From positions 1-49,147 of the IMG/VR virus record IMGVR_UViG_3300020421_000031: a stretch of DNA of 49,147 nucleotides; one strand, written 5' to 3'. The translations under genes were made by a program, and so were the position numbers. Under the pieces are notes generated by a model, which made no database searches, was not told where the DNA came from, and was given only the letters and a program-made list of their open reading frames with translations. Within the stretch, counting starts at the first letter, position 1; each line of letters opens with the position of its first letter. The stretch is from a virus. Positions 14,567-23,800 of the stretch are shown one piece after another.

Positions 14567-14767
14567 ATGAACTACAAACCGTACAGTCCAGAGTGGCACA
14601 GATATCGTTATCTAAAGGAAGCTATTGATACGTACCTTGACGACTACGTTGAAAACGATATCATTATGGGTGATATCCTTAGTATCGTGTGTGATCGTCA
14701 AGAGAAAGCACATGCTGAGTATCATCGACTCGAAGACTTAGAACTTAAACTAGATTTCAGAGACTGA
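14567..14767 (+). CDS. Small conserved-type hypothetical protein
   Basis: The protein has 66 residues and is aromatic and charged: MNYKPYSPEWHRYRYLKEAI, then an acidic helix DTYLDDYVENDI and a C-terminal helix with EKAHAEYHRLEDLELKL. No membrane segment or known motif is visible. It opens a run of short tightly packed genes (14567-15741) of the kind scattered through T4-like cyanophages. One base separates it from the next gene. The same motifs (DDYV..D, RQEKAHAEY) echo the protein at 43518 (DDYLNDDRV, EYHKTAYCRAMSLRDSM), a possible distant relation. Confidence 0.7.
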   Translation: MNYKPYSPEWHRYRYLKEAIDTYLDDYVENDIIMGDILSIVCDRQEKAHAEYHRLEDLELKLDFRD

Positions 14768-14768
14768 C

Positions 14769-15083
14769 ATGCTATCTACTCAATACAGACTAAGACTAGA
14801 ATTCATCTGTAAGAAGATCGCAAACAAGGAGGAAGTAAAATTAGAAGATATGATCTGGGTGGAGAAACTTGCCAAGAGACATACTACTGCTAGGGACTGG
14901 TTAAACAAAGCACGTCGTCAGGCAGCGCAGGACATCCAGGAAGGCAGTATGGATGATTTTATGAATAGGATGGGTCTAGGAGATCCAGACCCCTCCAACT
15001 ACCGCACAGGGTTCGATGGTGCGGATGATATTAAAGACTGGTTCGGACGAGACAAACCTGATGATTGGAGGCAACGTGACTAA
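14769..15083 (+). CDS. Hypothetical helical protein with acidic Trp-rich tail
   Basis: The protein has 104 residues. The N-terminal half is basic and helical (LSTQYRLRLEFICKKIA, WVEKLAKRHTTARDWLNKAR). The C-terminal half is acidic with GLGDPDPSNYRTGFDGADDI and DWFGRDKPDDWRQRD. I do not recognise a family. It overlaps the next gene, whose GTG (15076) is in its last codons, and probably is translated with it. Short genes of this type in cyanophages are mostly of unknown role. Confidence 0.7.
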   Translation: MLSTQYRLRLEFICKKIANKEEVKLEDMIWVEKLAKRHTTARDWLNKARRQAAQDIQEGSMDDFMNRMGLGDPDPSNYRTGFDGADDIKDWFGRDKPDDWRQRD

Positions 15084-15345
15084 TGATTTTTTAGACAACT
15101 TGGGTGCTAATCAATATCGGAAGATGCATCAACCCAAAAAAATTAAACTCACACCTCAAACATATATTGATATGAATGAGGAATTTGAGCAAAACGGTGA
15201 TAGGGTAAGAATTGAAGTTCCTACTCAAGAAGCAATTGACAAATGGCAGAACTGGATCGATCCAGACATGCATAATAGAACTGTAGAACCTAAAGATATG
15301 GTTCAGGAAATGTGGGATGCTATTGGAGGACGACCCAATGACTGA
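15076..15345 (+). CDS. Hypothetical protein
   Basis: I chose the GTG at 15076 because GGAGG sits at 15067-15071, four bases before it. A longer frame from 15016 lies wholly inside the upstream gene. The 89-residue product has a basic segment (RKMHQPKKIKLTPQTYID), an acidic central part and WQNWIDPDMHNRTVEPKDM, ending EMWDAIGGRPND. It has no signal peptide, membrane segment or motif I can name. It is coupled at both ends with overlaps of a few bases, so it belongs to the same transcript as its neighbours. Confidence 0.6.
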   Translation: MTNDFLDNLGANQYRKMHQPKKIKLTPQTYIDMNEEFEQNGDRVRIEVPTQEAIDKWQNWIDPDMHNRTVEPKDMVQEMWDAIGGRPND

Positions 15346-15499
15346 AGAATGGAGAGAAGCAACTAACAAAGTAATTGCTCTACAACAAGTTAGTAATATT
15401 GAAAAACTTTTAGATGGTAAAGCATCTCATTACGTTTGTGTTGATAAATTTACAACTCACGAAAAAATTGTAATCGAATACAATCACAAGAAAAAATGA
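15338..15499 (+). CDS. Small hypothetical protein
   Basis: The ATG at 15338 has GGAGGA at 15325-15330 and overlaps the upstream stop, so the longer frame from 15317 is not needed. The 53-residue product is MTEEWREATNKVIALQQ followed by a beta-like part, SHYVCVDKFTTHEKIVIEY, and a basic end (NHKKK). No family is recognised. Its last base overlaps the ATG of the glutaredoxin-like gene. Confidence 0.6.
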   Translation: MTEEWREATNKVIALQQVSNIEKLLDGKASHYVCVDKFTTHEKIVIEYNHKKK

Positions 15500-15741
15500 A
15501 GACAGCAACTATTTACAGCAACGGAAGTCAAGAGTGTGAAAGGATGGCATCCTTACTTAAATCACTTGGTGGTGAATTTTTAGAATACAAACTAGGGCAA
15601 CACTTTACTCAGAGAGCATTTGAGGATGAGTTTGGACTAGAAGCAACATATCCTCAGGTATCAATTGGTTATCAACATATTGGTAGCATGAAAGAAACAC
15701 TATATTACATGAGTAATATGGGAATGTTAGCAAAAGCTTGA
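15496..15741 (+). CDS. Glutaredoxin-like protein lacking the N-terminal active-site cysteine
   Basis: The protein has 81 residues with the thioredoxin fold pattern: a first strand TATIYSN, an active-site loop, a helix ECERMASLLKSLG, a cis-Pro strand YPQVSIGYQHIG (Pro53) and a C-terminal helix. In glutaredoxins the loop is CPYC. Here the matching residues are S11-Q12-E13-C14, so only the second cysteine remains. Dithiol reduction of ribonucleotide reductase is therefore unlikely; another binding or monothiol role is possible. The pattern is clear enough for the fold but not for a substrate. The gene ends inside the -35 element of the following promoter. Confidence 0.75.
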   Translation: MKTATIYSNGSQECERMASLLKSLGGEFLEYKLGQHFTQRAFEDEFGLEATYPQVSIGYQHIGSMKETLYYMSNMGMLAKA

Positions 15742-15766
15742 CATAACCTTAAAAACTCAGTATAAT
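15738..15766 (+). promoter_or_regulatory. Consensus sigma70 promoter
   Basis: TTGACA (15738-15743), exactly 17 bases and TATAAT (15761-15766) are fully consensus, with the -35 overlapping the preceding stop codon. It drives the 46-residue protein, the 2OG oxygenase and probably the two adjacent tRNAs. Confidence 0.9.
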
Positions 15767-15791
15767 CAACTATGTTAGGGATAAAGACATT

Positions 15792-15932
15792 ATGGCTTTA
15801 AAGCAGTATAAGAAAATCGATAGACACGGACACGAAGAAATTTGGGAATGGGATGAGACACCTGAACTTAGAGCATTTATTAAGCAACAATCAATCTTGA
15901 AACTATCTCAACCTCCAACTAGACCGAATTAA
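15792..15932 (+). CDS. 46-residue hypothetical protein
   Basis: An open frame from ATG 15792 to TAA 15930 encodes MALKQYKKIDRHGHEEIWEW, then DETPELRAFIKQQSI and a Pro/Gln-rich end (SQPPTRPN). It begins 26 bases after the -10 of a perfect promoter, and its stop overlaps the ATG of the following oxygenase gene (TAATG). Both points argue that it is real. The mix of basic N-terminus, aromatic core and Pro tail gives no family. It is a short gene easily missed by length cut-offs. Confidence 0.65.
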   Translation: MALKQYKKIDRHGHEEIWEWDETPELRAFIKQQSILKLSQPPTRPN

Positions 15933-16423
15933 TGAAAGTTTTTGACGACTTTCTTCCTGAAGAACAGTATAATGTAATTGCTAGTACCATGTTGAGTGCG
16001 GACTTTCCATGGTACTACGCCAATTCTGTTGTATCAAAAAATCTTCTTTGTACAGAACAAGAGAATTATCAATTTGGACATAGTTTTTATTTTAACTATG
16101 GATTCAAGAGTGAGTATGCTCAAATGTTGATACCTATCTTGGAGAGATTAAATCCTAGTGCTATTGTTAGAATTAAGGGAACACTTCTCCCCAGATCAGA
16201 AAAAAATATTGAGCATGGTTACCACCTCGATAACCAATCGAGTACGTTAGCTGCGATATACTACATTAATACTAATGATGGGTATACAAATTTCAAAGAA
16301 GGTGGTAAAATTAACAGTGTAGCAAACAGATTAGTTTTGTTCAACACTGACGAATATCATACAGGGGCAACTTGTACTGATGAAAAAGTTAGAGTTTTAA
16401 TTAATTTCAATTACTACTCATAG
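15932..16423 (+). CDS. 2OG-Fe(II) oxygenase family protein
   Basis: The protein has 163 residues with the double-stranded beta-helix iron site of 2-oxoglutarate-dependent dioxygenases. H98-L-D100 (HGYHLDNQ) and H143 (EYHTGAT) would bind iron, and R154 (KVRVLINFNYYS) would bind 2-oxoglutarate. An N-terminal VFDDFLPEEQYNVIASTM is common in phage members. Substrate is unknown; cyanophages often carry several such enzymes. Nothing is missing in the active site. The TAG stop shares its last base with the first base of the following tRNA gene. Confidence 0.85.
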   Translation: MKVFDDFLPEEQYNVIASTMLSADFPWYYANSVVSKNLLCTEQENYQFGHSFYFNYGFKSEYAQMLIPILERLNPSAIVRIKGTLLPRSEKNIEHGYHLDNQSSTLAAIYYINTNDGYTNFKEGGKINSVANRLVLFNTDEYHTGATCTDEKVRVLINFNYYS

Positions 16424-16495
16424 CTTCCTTAGCAATCTGGTGAATGCAGCAAACTCATAATTTGCCTAAGGAGAGTTCGATCCTCTCAGGAAGCA
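16423..16495 (+). tRNA. tRNA with CAU anticodon (Met or lysidine-modified Ile)
   Basis: Acceptor stem GCTTCCT/AGGAAGC (16423-16429 and 16488-16494), anticodon stem GCAAA/TTTGC with loop CTCATAA, T-arm GAGAG/CTCTC with loop TTCGATC, discriminator A16495. CCA is not encoded. The first base overlaps the oxygenase stop codon. CAU could read Met or, if the wobble C is modified, Ile AUA; sequence alone does not decide. Confidence 0.85.
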
Positions 16496-16500
16496 CCTAA

Positions 16501-16585
16501 GCGAGTGTGGCGGAATCGGTAGACGCACCAGACTTAAAATCTGTTGAGAATTAATCTCGTGGGGGTTCAAGTCCCCCCACTCGCA
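16501..16585 (+). tRNA. tRNA-Leu (UAA)
   Basis: Acceptor stem GCGAGTG/CACTCGC, D-arm TGGCGGAAT..GGTAGAC, anticodon loop CTTAAAA (anticodon TAA), long variable arm with GAG/CTC, T-arm GGGGG/CCCCC with TTCAAGT. Discriminator A16585. CCA is not encoded. It lies 5 bases after the CAU tRNA, so they are probably co-transcribed. Confidence 0.92.
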
Positions 16586-16609
16586 TTCTGTTAAATAACG
16601 TTAACAGAA
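16586..16609 (+). repeat. 9-bp perfect inverted repeat after tRNA-Leu with late-promoter-like loop
   Basis: TTCTGTTAA (16586-16594) pairs with TTAACAGAA (16601-16609) around a 6-nt loop. No U-run follows, so it is not a clear terminator. The TTAAATAA across the left arm and loop resembles the other late elements and lies 23 bases before the next ATG. Confidence 0.6.
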
Positions 16610-16621
16610 AACTCCAACATC

Positions 16622-16903
16622 ATGGCTCAGTTCAGATACACAATCAGCAGAAAACATTGTTTCGTTGATAACGAACCAGTTCTTATGTATTTTGTTGAAA
16701 GTATGCCATTTGCTTTTGACGTGTTAGAAAGACATGAGAAAGAAGACAAATGGATTTTATCTGAAGCAGCAATTAATCAAGAGTATACTTTGGAAGACAT
16801 CTTTAGATACTCTGATTACTTGATTGCTGAAGAATGCCATCCTGTATTGTTTGAATTAGATCTCGTTAATCCTGAAGTATTGCCTGATGAACACGTTTCT
16901 TGA
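16622..16903 (+). CDS. Hypothetical acidic protein upstream of cpeT
   Basis: The protein has 93 residues: MAQFRYTISRKHCFVDNEPV, then MYFVESMPFAFDVLERHEKE, an acidic helical middle and VLFELDLVNPEVLPDEHVS. No motif, membrane segment or signal peptide is visible. Its stop lies 17 bases inside cpeT, implying coupled translation. Whether it works with CpeT in bilin handling is not shown by the sequence. I do not recognise it. Confidence 0.6.
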   Translation: MAQFRYTISRKHCFVDNEPVLMYFVESMPFAFDVLERHEKEDKWILSEAAINQEYTLEDIFRYSDYLIAEECHPVLFELDLVNPEVLPDEHVS

Positions 16904-17411
16904 ATTATTTGAGGGGACTTTTGCTAACAAACGTCAAGCACAAAGTCATCCTACTCGTTATGCCCATATTCGTGTTAGTCATCGCAAGATTGGTGAAACT
17001 AGATTTTATGGAGAACAGGCATATAATTATCAATTAGATCGTCCTTACAGACAGTTTGTTATTGAAGTTGTAGACGAAGGTGATTATCTTAGACTAAAAA
17101 ATTATGAGATTAGTACCCCGTCTGATTTTGTCGGATGTAGGAACCTTGATAAACTTACTGATGACCTCTTGACTTATCGAGAGGGGTGTGATAATATTAT
17201 TAAGGAAACCGCGCCAAAAACATTTACTGGTAAGAATGATACTTGTGAATGTTGGGTTAACCGTGGAGGTATTAAGACTTACGTTAATAACGAAGTTCTT
17301 CTTACCGAAACAAACTATCAAGTTATGGACCGTGGTCTTCATGCAGATACTCACCAAAAAGTGTGGGGATCTGATTACGGTCCATTTAACTTTACCAGAT
17401 TGCCAAACTAG
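16887..17411 (+). CDS. cpeT: CpeT-like phycobiliprotein bilin lyase homologue (auxiliary metabolic gene)
   Basis: The protein has 174 residues of the CpeT/CpcT family, which attaches or handles bilin chromophores on phycobiliproteins in cyanobacteria. Recognisable stretches are LELFEGTFANKRQAQSHP, an R-F.GEQAYNYQLDRPYRQF segment, CDNIIKETAPKTFTGKND, ECWVNRGGIKTYV and MDRGLHADTHQKVWGSDYGP. These correspond to the family beta-barrel. Cyanophages carry cpeT among their photosynthesis-related genes, where it may help keep the antenna working during infection; activity of the phage version is not shown by sequence. The last codons and stop lie inside the tRNA-Thr gene (10-base overlap), so the transcript must be either translated or processed at that point. 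Confidence 0.9.
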   Translation: MNTFLELFEGTFANKRQAQSHPTRYAHIRVSHRKIGETRFYGEQAYNYQLDRPYRQFVIEVVDEGDYLRLKNYEISTPSDFVGCRNLDKLTDDLLTYREGCDNIIKETAPKTFTGKNDTCECWVNRGGIKTYVNNEVLLTETNYQVMDRGLHADTHQKVWGSDYGPFNFTRLPN

Positions 17412-17474
17412 CTCAGCTGGTAGAGCAGGGCTTTTGTAAAGCTCAGGTCGCAGGTTCAAGTCCTGTGTTTGGCT
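17402..17474 (+). tRNA. tRNA-Thr (UGU)
   Basis: Acceptor stem GCCAAAC/GTTTGGC (17402-17408, 17467-17473), D-arm GCTCAGCTGGTAGAGC, anticodon stem GGGCT/AGCTC with loop TTTGTAA (anticodon TGT), T-arm GCAGG/CCTGT with TTCAAGT. Discriminator T17474 and no encoded CCA. Its first 10 bases overlap the 3' end of cpeT. Confidence 0.9.
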
Positions 17475-17623
17475 CTACGACGGGGAATGAGCTCGCCCGC
17501 GACGGTGCTAACCACACTGTGATCTTGAGAGTTGGTTACTCTCTTTGCTCCTTTGGATACTGTCAGTATGTTAGGGTTGAAAAAATGCCCCATAGCAAGC
17601 ATACTGATAAGTCCATCGCACAA
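17475..17623 (+). other. 149-bp structured non-coding spacer between two tRNAs
   Basis: No open frame. It contains the perfect hairpin GAGAGT/ACTCTC (17527-17543) and a longer one, TCAGTATG (17563-17570) with CATACTGA (17600-17607), whose arms can be extended by an internal GGG/CCC pairing. It is much more structured than other gaps here and lies between tRNA-Thr and tRNA-Asn. It may be a processing spacer or a small RNA; no tRNA fold can be drawn. Confidence 0.35.
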
Positions 17624-17695
17624 TCCTCTTTAGCTCAGCGGTAGAGCGGTTGACTGTTAATCAATTTGTCCCTGGTTCGATCCCAGGAAGGGGAG
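17624..17695 (+). tRNA. tRNA-Asn (GUU)
   Basis: Acceptor stem TCCTCTT/AAGGGGA (17624-17630, 17688-17694) with one T-G pair, D-arm GCTCAGCGGTAGAGC, anticodon loop CTGTTAA (anticodon GTT), T-arm CCTGG/CCAGG with TTCGATC, discriminator G17695. CCA is not encoded. Confidence 0.92.
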
Positions 17696-17797
17696 TTATG
17701 TATAGAACAACGTATAGAGAACAGTTTAGTTATATTTTTTTGTGTGTAAGAGAAATAGCATTAATTGTCATTCTGAGAGATCGGTACAGACCTCGCG

Positions 17798-17805
17798 TAT
17801 AAATA
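17798..17805 (+). promoter_or_regulatory. T4 consensus late promoter of the giant structural gene
   Basis: TATAAATA matches the T4 late promoter core exactly and lies 40 bases before the ATG at 17846. The 150-bp gap after tRNA-Asn is otherwise AT-rich without an open frame; a GAGAGATCGGTACAGACCTC-like weak hairpin precedes it. It is the best late element in the window. Confidence 0.8.
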
Positions 17806-17845
17806 AATCCTAGGATAAAAGATATACCGCAGGGTCAGATTAATC

Positions 17846-20800
17846 ATGCCTTTAACACGTCTGGATAACCTTATCAGCAGCAAAACTGGTAAGTATCTTT
17901 ATGTTTCTCCTGATGATTTCAACGCAACAGATGCGTTATCTAATAGAGGTAACTCACCTGTAACACCATTCAAGAGCATCCAACGTGCTTTTCTAGAAAT
18001 TGCCAGATTCTCGTATCTGCCTGGTTTCGGAAATGACAGATTTGACCAGTTTAGCATCATGTTGATGCCTGGTATTCACTACATTGATAACCGTCCTGGT
18101 CTTGGTGATACTGCTGGTATTGATGTGTTTGGTTTCGACCAAGCAAATAACGAGTGGACTGATAACTCGATCCTTGATATTTCTAACCCTGATAACGTCC
18201 TTTATAAGTTTAACAATACTGAGGGTGGTGCTATCATCCCCAGAGGTTCTTCGCTGGTGGGTTATGACCTTCGCCGTACTGTTGTTCGTCCTCTATATGT
18301 TCCTGACCCTGCTTCGGTAACAGTTCCTCGTTCTGCTATCTTTAACGTTACTGGTGGTTGCTACTTCTGGCAATTCACTATCAAAGATGGTCAGACAACT
18401 GCAGAATCTCCTTTATATAATGGCATCGATGGTACTGGTGAAGTTTACTATGATCCAAATGACTTTACCAGAAAGACTGCTCCTAACTATTCTCACCACA
18501 AACTAACTGTATTTGAATATGCAGATACAGAAGAACTAGGTCTGTTCTACAGAAAAATTGCTAAAAGTTTTTCTGCTTATCAACCTACAATTGATGATCC
18601 AGGCGAGTTTGATTTCAGAGTCCAAGAGAACAGAATTGTTGGACCTCTATCTGACTCCAGAGTTATCGAGTCCTTGACTTTAAATGATGCTACGACAATT
18701 CCTAGCATTCCTGCTTCCACTGCTGAGATTGAAGTAACAACTAAGGTAGACCACGGATACTTTGCTGGTCAGTTTGTTGCTATCTCTAACACGGAAATTG
18801 ATAGTGTACTTGAGGGTATCTTCCCTATTAAGACTATCGATCAGAACGATCCACGTAAATTTACTTACGAAGTTGCGGAAGTTGTTAGTGCTATTGGTAC
18901 TGGTATCGCGGCAGGTCAAACTGTTAGTGTAGATACTACCCCAGCACTCGGTCAGAACGCTCAGACACTTGCTGAAGTTGATAGTGTAGAGTCTGCCTCT
19001 CCATATGTCTTTAACTGCTCTATCCGCTCTACGTGGGGTATTTGTGGTATCTGGGCAAATGGTCTTAAAGCAACAGGCTTTAAGTCAATGGTTATCGCTC
19101 AGTATACGGGCGTTTCGTTGCAGAAAGATGACAGAGCATTCATTCGTTATGATGAGTATTCTAACACTTGGAACCAAGCATCACTAGTAGACGCATTTGC
19201 TACTGTTCCTTATCACGCTAAGGGTGATTCTTATTGGAAGGATGACTGGAGAAACTTCCACGTTCGTGCTTCAGAAGACGCATTTATCCAGAACGTTTCT
19301 ATCTTCGCTGTTGGTTTTGCTGATCACTTCCTAATGGAAAGTGGTGGTGACATGTCTATCACCAACTCGAACTCTAACTTTGGTAACACATCTCTACATG
19401 CCATTGGTTTCAAAGGTTTCGCCTTTAACCAAGATAAAGGTGGTTTCATTACTGACATCATTCCACCAAAAATTGTTGAGACTGGAACTGCTAACATTAA
19501 GAAAACTCAATATTATACTATCGATATTTCTGGAACAACCCAAGATCAAAGCAACTATACCAAATTGTTCCTTGGTAGTGAAGAGATTACCAGTCCACTA
19601 AATCGTCCTGCTGTTAGTATTGGTGGATATAGACTCGGTTCTAAGTCTGGAGAAAAACTATATGTAAGACTTGACCCTGCTGTAACTGATGGTACTGAAG
19701 AGTTCAATGTAACTTTAGAACCAACTGGTTTTGTTAAGTATATTGCTGCTCCACAAATCCTTAACCCATCTGGATTTGCTATCAATAGCATCTATGCTGA
19801 CGCTGCTAATCTAATTGAAAGCAATCGTCGCATGATTCAGGAGGAAGTCTTTGGATATATTATTGAAAAGTATCCAAGACTTCAGGACATTTCTTATGTC
19901 AACCCTGGCAGAGATCCTAATGCAAATCGTTATTTTGACGCTCGTAATTTAATTATTGCTAATAGGCAAAATATTATTAATGATACTCTTAACTCATTAA
20001 GTATTTTTGCTGGAAATAATGTTAACGCTGATATCATTGGCGCTATGGTTGATGCTGTAGCAGAAGATTTAAGAGATGGTGGTAACTATAACACGGTTAC
20101 TGCTATTCAAGAATTTTTTGTTACCGATACTGCTCTTGTTTCTAATTTAGTTGGACAAGAAGAAAGTTTACTTTGGGCGGTCAGAAGAGCTCGTGATCTA
20201 TGTAAGCAAGCAGTAGCAAACTTACTTGGAGTCAAGGCAAATCTTTATGATCCAAGTGGAACATTACCTGATCTCTCACTAAAACTTAATCCTCCTCATG
20301 GTTCTGTTACCAATGGTTATACTGGTTCTCAAGCAGAAGAAGCTGGATTAACAACCAATGGTGTTACTATTGATCTTTCCAATAAAGATGCTAAGAGATA
20401 TAAAACTACTTACGATCTTATTACTAGAAACAGAGATTATATTCTTGACAATGCTCTCGCTGAGATTGCTGTCTATCATGAAGATTTTTATATTCCTAAT
20501 GATCCCCAGGAAGCAGCAAGATCTAGATACAAGGATGCATATCGTTTTATTAGAAGAAACAAGGCGGATGCTCTAGATTATGCTATTGGACAGATTCAAA
20601 CTCAATATCCATCATTTGTGTTCCCAGGAGGATCTTCTGATAAGTGTAAAAGAGACCTTGGAATTTTCGTTGATTCTATTGCCATGGACATTTTCCATGG
20701 TGGTAACCTTTGGACTAGAACATTTACAAATAAGTATTTTGATGGAAGCGGTCAGTGGATTTCTGCTGGACTATCTGGAGAAGAAGCTCAGAGTAACGCA

Positions 20801-23800
20801 GGATTTAATGCCGTTAGAGATTACCTACAGGACGCTGTATCAAACCAGTTAACTAGTGGTTATCAAGATTTAACTATCAGTCCTGGTGAAGCAGTTTATG
20901 GTGATGGAAATGGTGATCTGACAAATACTGATGTTGCGGCATGTACTGATGTTCAGAATGCCATTGCTACATTAACTACTATTACCACTCAGTGTATTAC
21001 TGATGGTAATAATTACAGTATTCAAGATCCAACAAATGCGAATTATGTTGTACCTACAGAAAGAACTCTATTAGTAGGTGAAGCAAAGTGCCGTAGAGAT
21101 ATTGGATTAGTTGTTGACGCTGTACGTCAGGACTTGTGGTTTGGTGGTAATGCTTACTCCATCTCGATGGCGAAGACATACTTCAACCGTTTTGGAGACC
21201 CAATTACTAATGGTCTAGAAGGTGAAGAATCTCCAGCTATAACATCATTTAAGAGAGCTGCTGATGCTATCAACTTAGCAATCAACAATCAACTTTTCTA
21301 TAAAGATAATACAATTACATTAGATCAAGTAGGTGATCCACCTATCGTATCTGATATGAATGCTGATGCTCATGATCTTGTTTTAGCAAATAAAAAGTTT
21401 ATTGCTAAGCAAGCTTATGAGATTATGCTAGAAGCATATCCTTCATACACACCTCAGGCAACTAATACTGAGCAAGACTGCTTAGACGACGTTTATACCG
21501 TCCTAGAAGAAGTTATGTATGATGTTAAGTTTGGTGGTAACGCCAAGACTTATGATTCTGCTGAAATTTACGTTACTAACGTAATGCCATATTTTGGATT
21601 GAGCAAATTAAGAAAGCAGTTCACTCCAACTAACGTTTCATATGACCCAGCAACTGGTGTTTCTGTATTCACCATTCCTGGTCATGACATGGAACAAGGT
21701 CAGTATATCAGAGTTGATATTGGTAGCGTTCTCTTCACATGTACAATGGATGGGAACCAAACTCAACACGCATCACCAAGTGCTGATGATCCTTATGCTG
21801 GACAGTGGATGCAGATTATTGCGGCAGATTCTTCCACAGTAACTGTTAACGTTGGTGCTTCCAGTGCTAACCAGAGCTTTAATCCAACTAATGCGGTATA
21901 TGATTCAGTTACTGGTGATATGGAAATCACCATTGGTGCTCACTCATTGAGTGTTACTGAGGGTGTTATTATTGCTGATAATTCTCTCACCTTTACGTGT
22001 GATCAGGATAACAACCAGTCTCAGAAAACTTATCCACGTCCTGGTAGCGATCCTTTTGCTGGTAGATCTATTCCTATTACTGCTACCACAGCAACTACAA
22101 TTACTGTTAATGTTGGCGCAGCAGGAACTGCTGCTGGTGTAGCACATACTTTTGTGAGTGCTAACCCTGGTGCTGTACAACACAACCCACAATCTGCTCA
22201 TACATTTGTTTCTGCTACTACTAATTGTGTAAACTATGGTATTTCTGCAGCAACATTTATTGATCCAGAACGTGATGAAGCAGCCGCGGTACTTACTGCT
22301 GCTAGAAATCTAATCGCAGATGTTCTTAGAAACAATGTTATTCCTCCTAAGAGTGCTAACACAGAGACACAAGTAATTGATAATAATATTGTTACTGATT
22401 GGGATCCTCTTGCTTGTTCCGATGCTATCAACGCAGCAACTACCAATCTTGATACTATTATTCAAGCAATCGGAACCGATTCTGGTGTTGGAAATCTAAA
22501 TGGTATTACTAGAACTGTTCCAGCACAACCAAGCACTAGTGGTGTTCTTCCACAACCAGGTGGATATGTTCCTGGTAACTGTTCAGATGTAGTATCTACT
22601 TTAAATACTCTGATTGAAATTATTTGTGATGCTACTGCTGATGGCAATTTAGACAATTTACCACCACTTGATCAAGGTGAATGGGACTGTGCTAACGTTC
22701 GTGGATCTATTGAAACATTATTTGATATTGCTGATGATGCTTTTACTGCTACTACATTAACAAATCTACCCGTTGTAACTAGAGGTGGATTCTCTACAGA
22801 CGCAGAAGCATCTAAGTGTTTCCGTGATGTGTCTTACATTGTTGATGCTGTTGTTAATGATCTACGACTTGGTGGTAACATTAACTCTGTACAAGCAGGT
22901 GAAGCATACTATGTTGGTAACAGTCTAACTTACATTGATGGAGAGAAGACTGAGACATTAGACGCTTGGAATTATGTTGGTCAAATGGCAACTGCTGCCA
23001 TGAGAAACTTTGATGTTTGGATTGACAGCTGTAGTTCTACTGCTGGTTCTGCTATTATTGATATTAATGATACTCGTGGTATTCTTATTGGTATGAGAGT
23101 GGTTGAGTATAGTAATGCTCAGGTAACTAATGGGTTATTAGATTCTAATGCTTCTCCTGTATATTCAACTATTCAACAAAACGCATTTGTTAAGAGAATT
23201 GTAAGTAGCACTCAAATTGAAATTGGTGTTCAAAATTCTAGATTTGATTTTGGTAGTACAATCAATGCTCAGCAAAATAACACTAATGGATTAGGTTTAT
23301 ACTTTACATTTGAAAATGGTCAGTGGGCAGATACTCTACCCAAGACAGTTATTGTTGGACCTCTTGGTTCTACTCCAACACCTGATGTATTGGTTGATAC
23401 ATCACCTGGCATTGAGTGTTCTGGAACTGCTGATGCTATCACCACTCTTATTGGTAACATCACAACTATCATCAATAGTGGATTGGGATCAGTTGACAGA
23501 CAAGAACAAACTGCTAGTGTCAGTCTATTTGCATCTAGAGCAACAGTATTTACTATTAATACTTCTGGAACTGGAGCATCTAACCCACATGACTTTGAAA
23601 CTGGAACACCAGTTAGATTGGTTCCACGTCCACGTTTTGATGTTTCTAAGGGTAAATATGTTGATGTTGACAAACGTCTTGTCAGACTACCTAATGGATT
23701 TGAAACTAACAGAACATACTATGTAATTGCTCCTGGTAGAAGAACGCAACCAGAAGATTATTCTACTACAACATTCTTCAATGGTAGTGATCAAACTAAA

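Noticed and set aside
13988-14599. 203-codon minus-strand frame across the beta-barrel cassette
   Set aside because: It crosses a strong promoter and terminator of the plus-strand gene and is a by-product of the GC-rich codons there.
17480-17551. A possible fifth tRNA of about 72 nt
   Set aside because: GAGAG/CTCTC resembles a T-stem, but the loop lacks TTC, the acceptor arms do not pair over 7 bp and no anticodon arm can be drawn.
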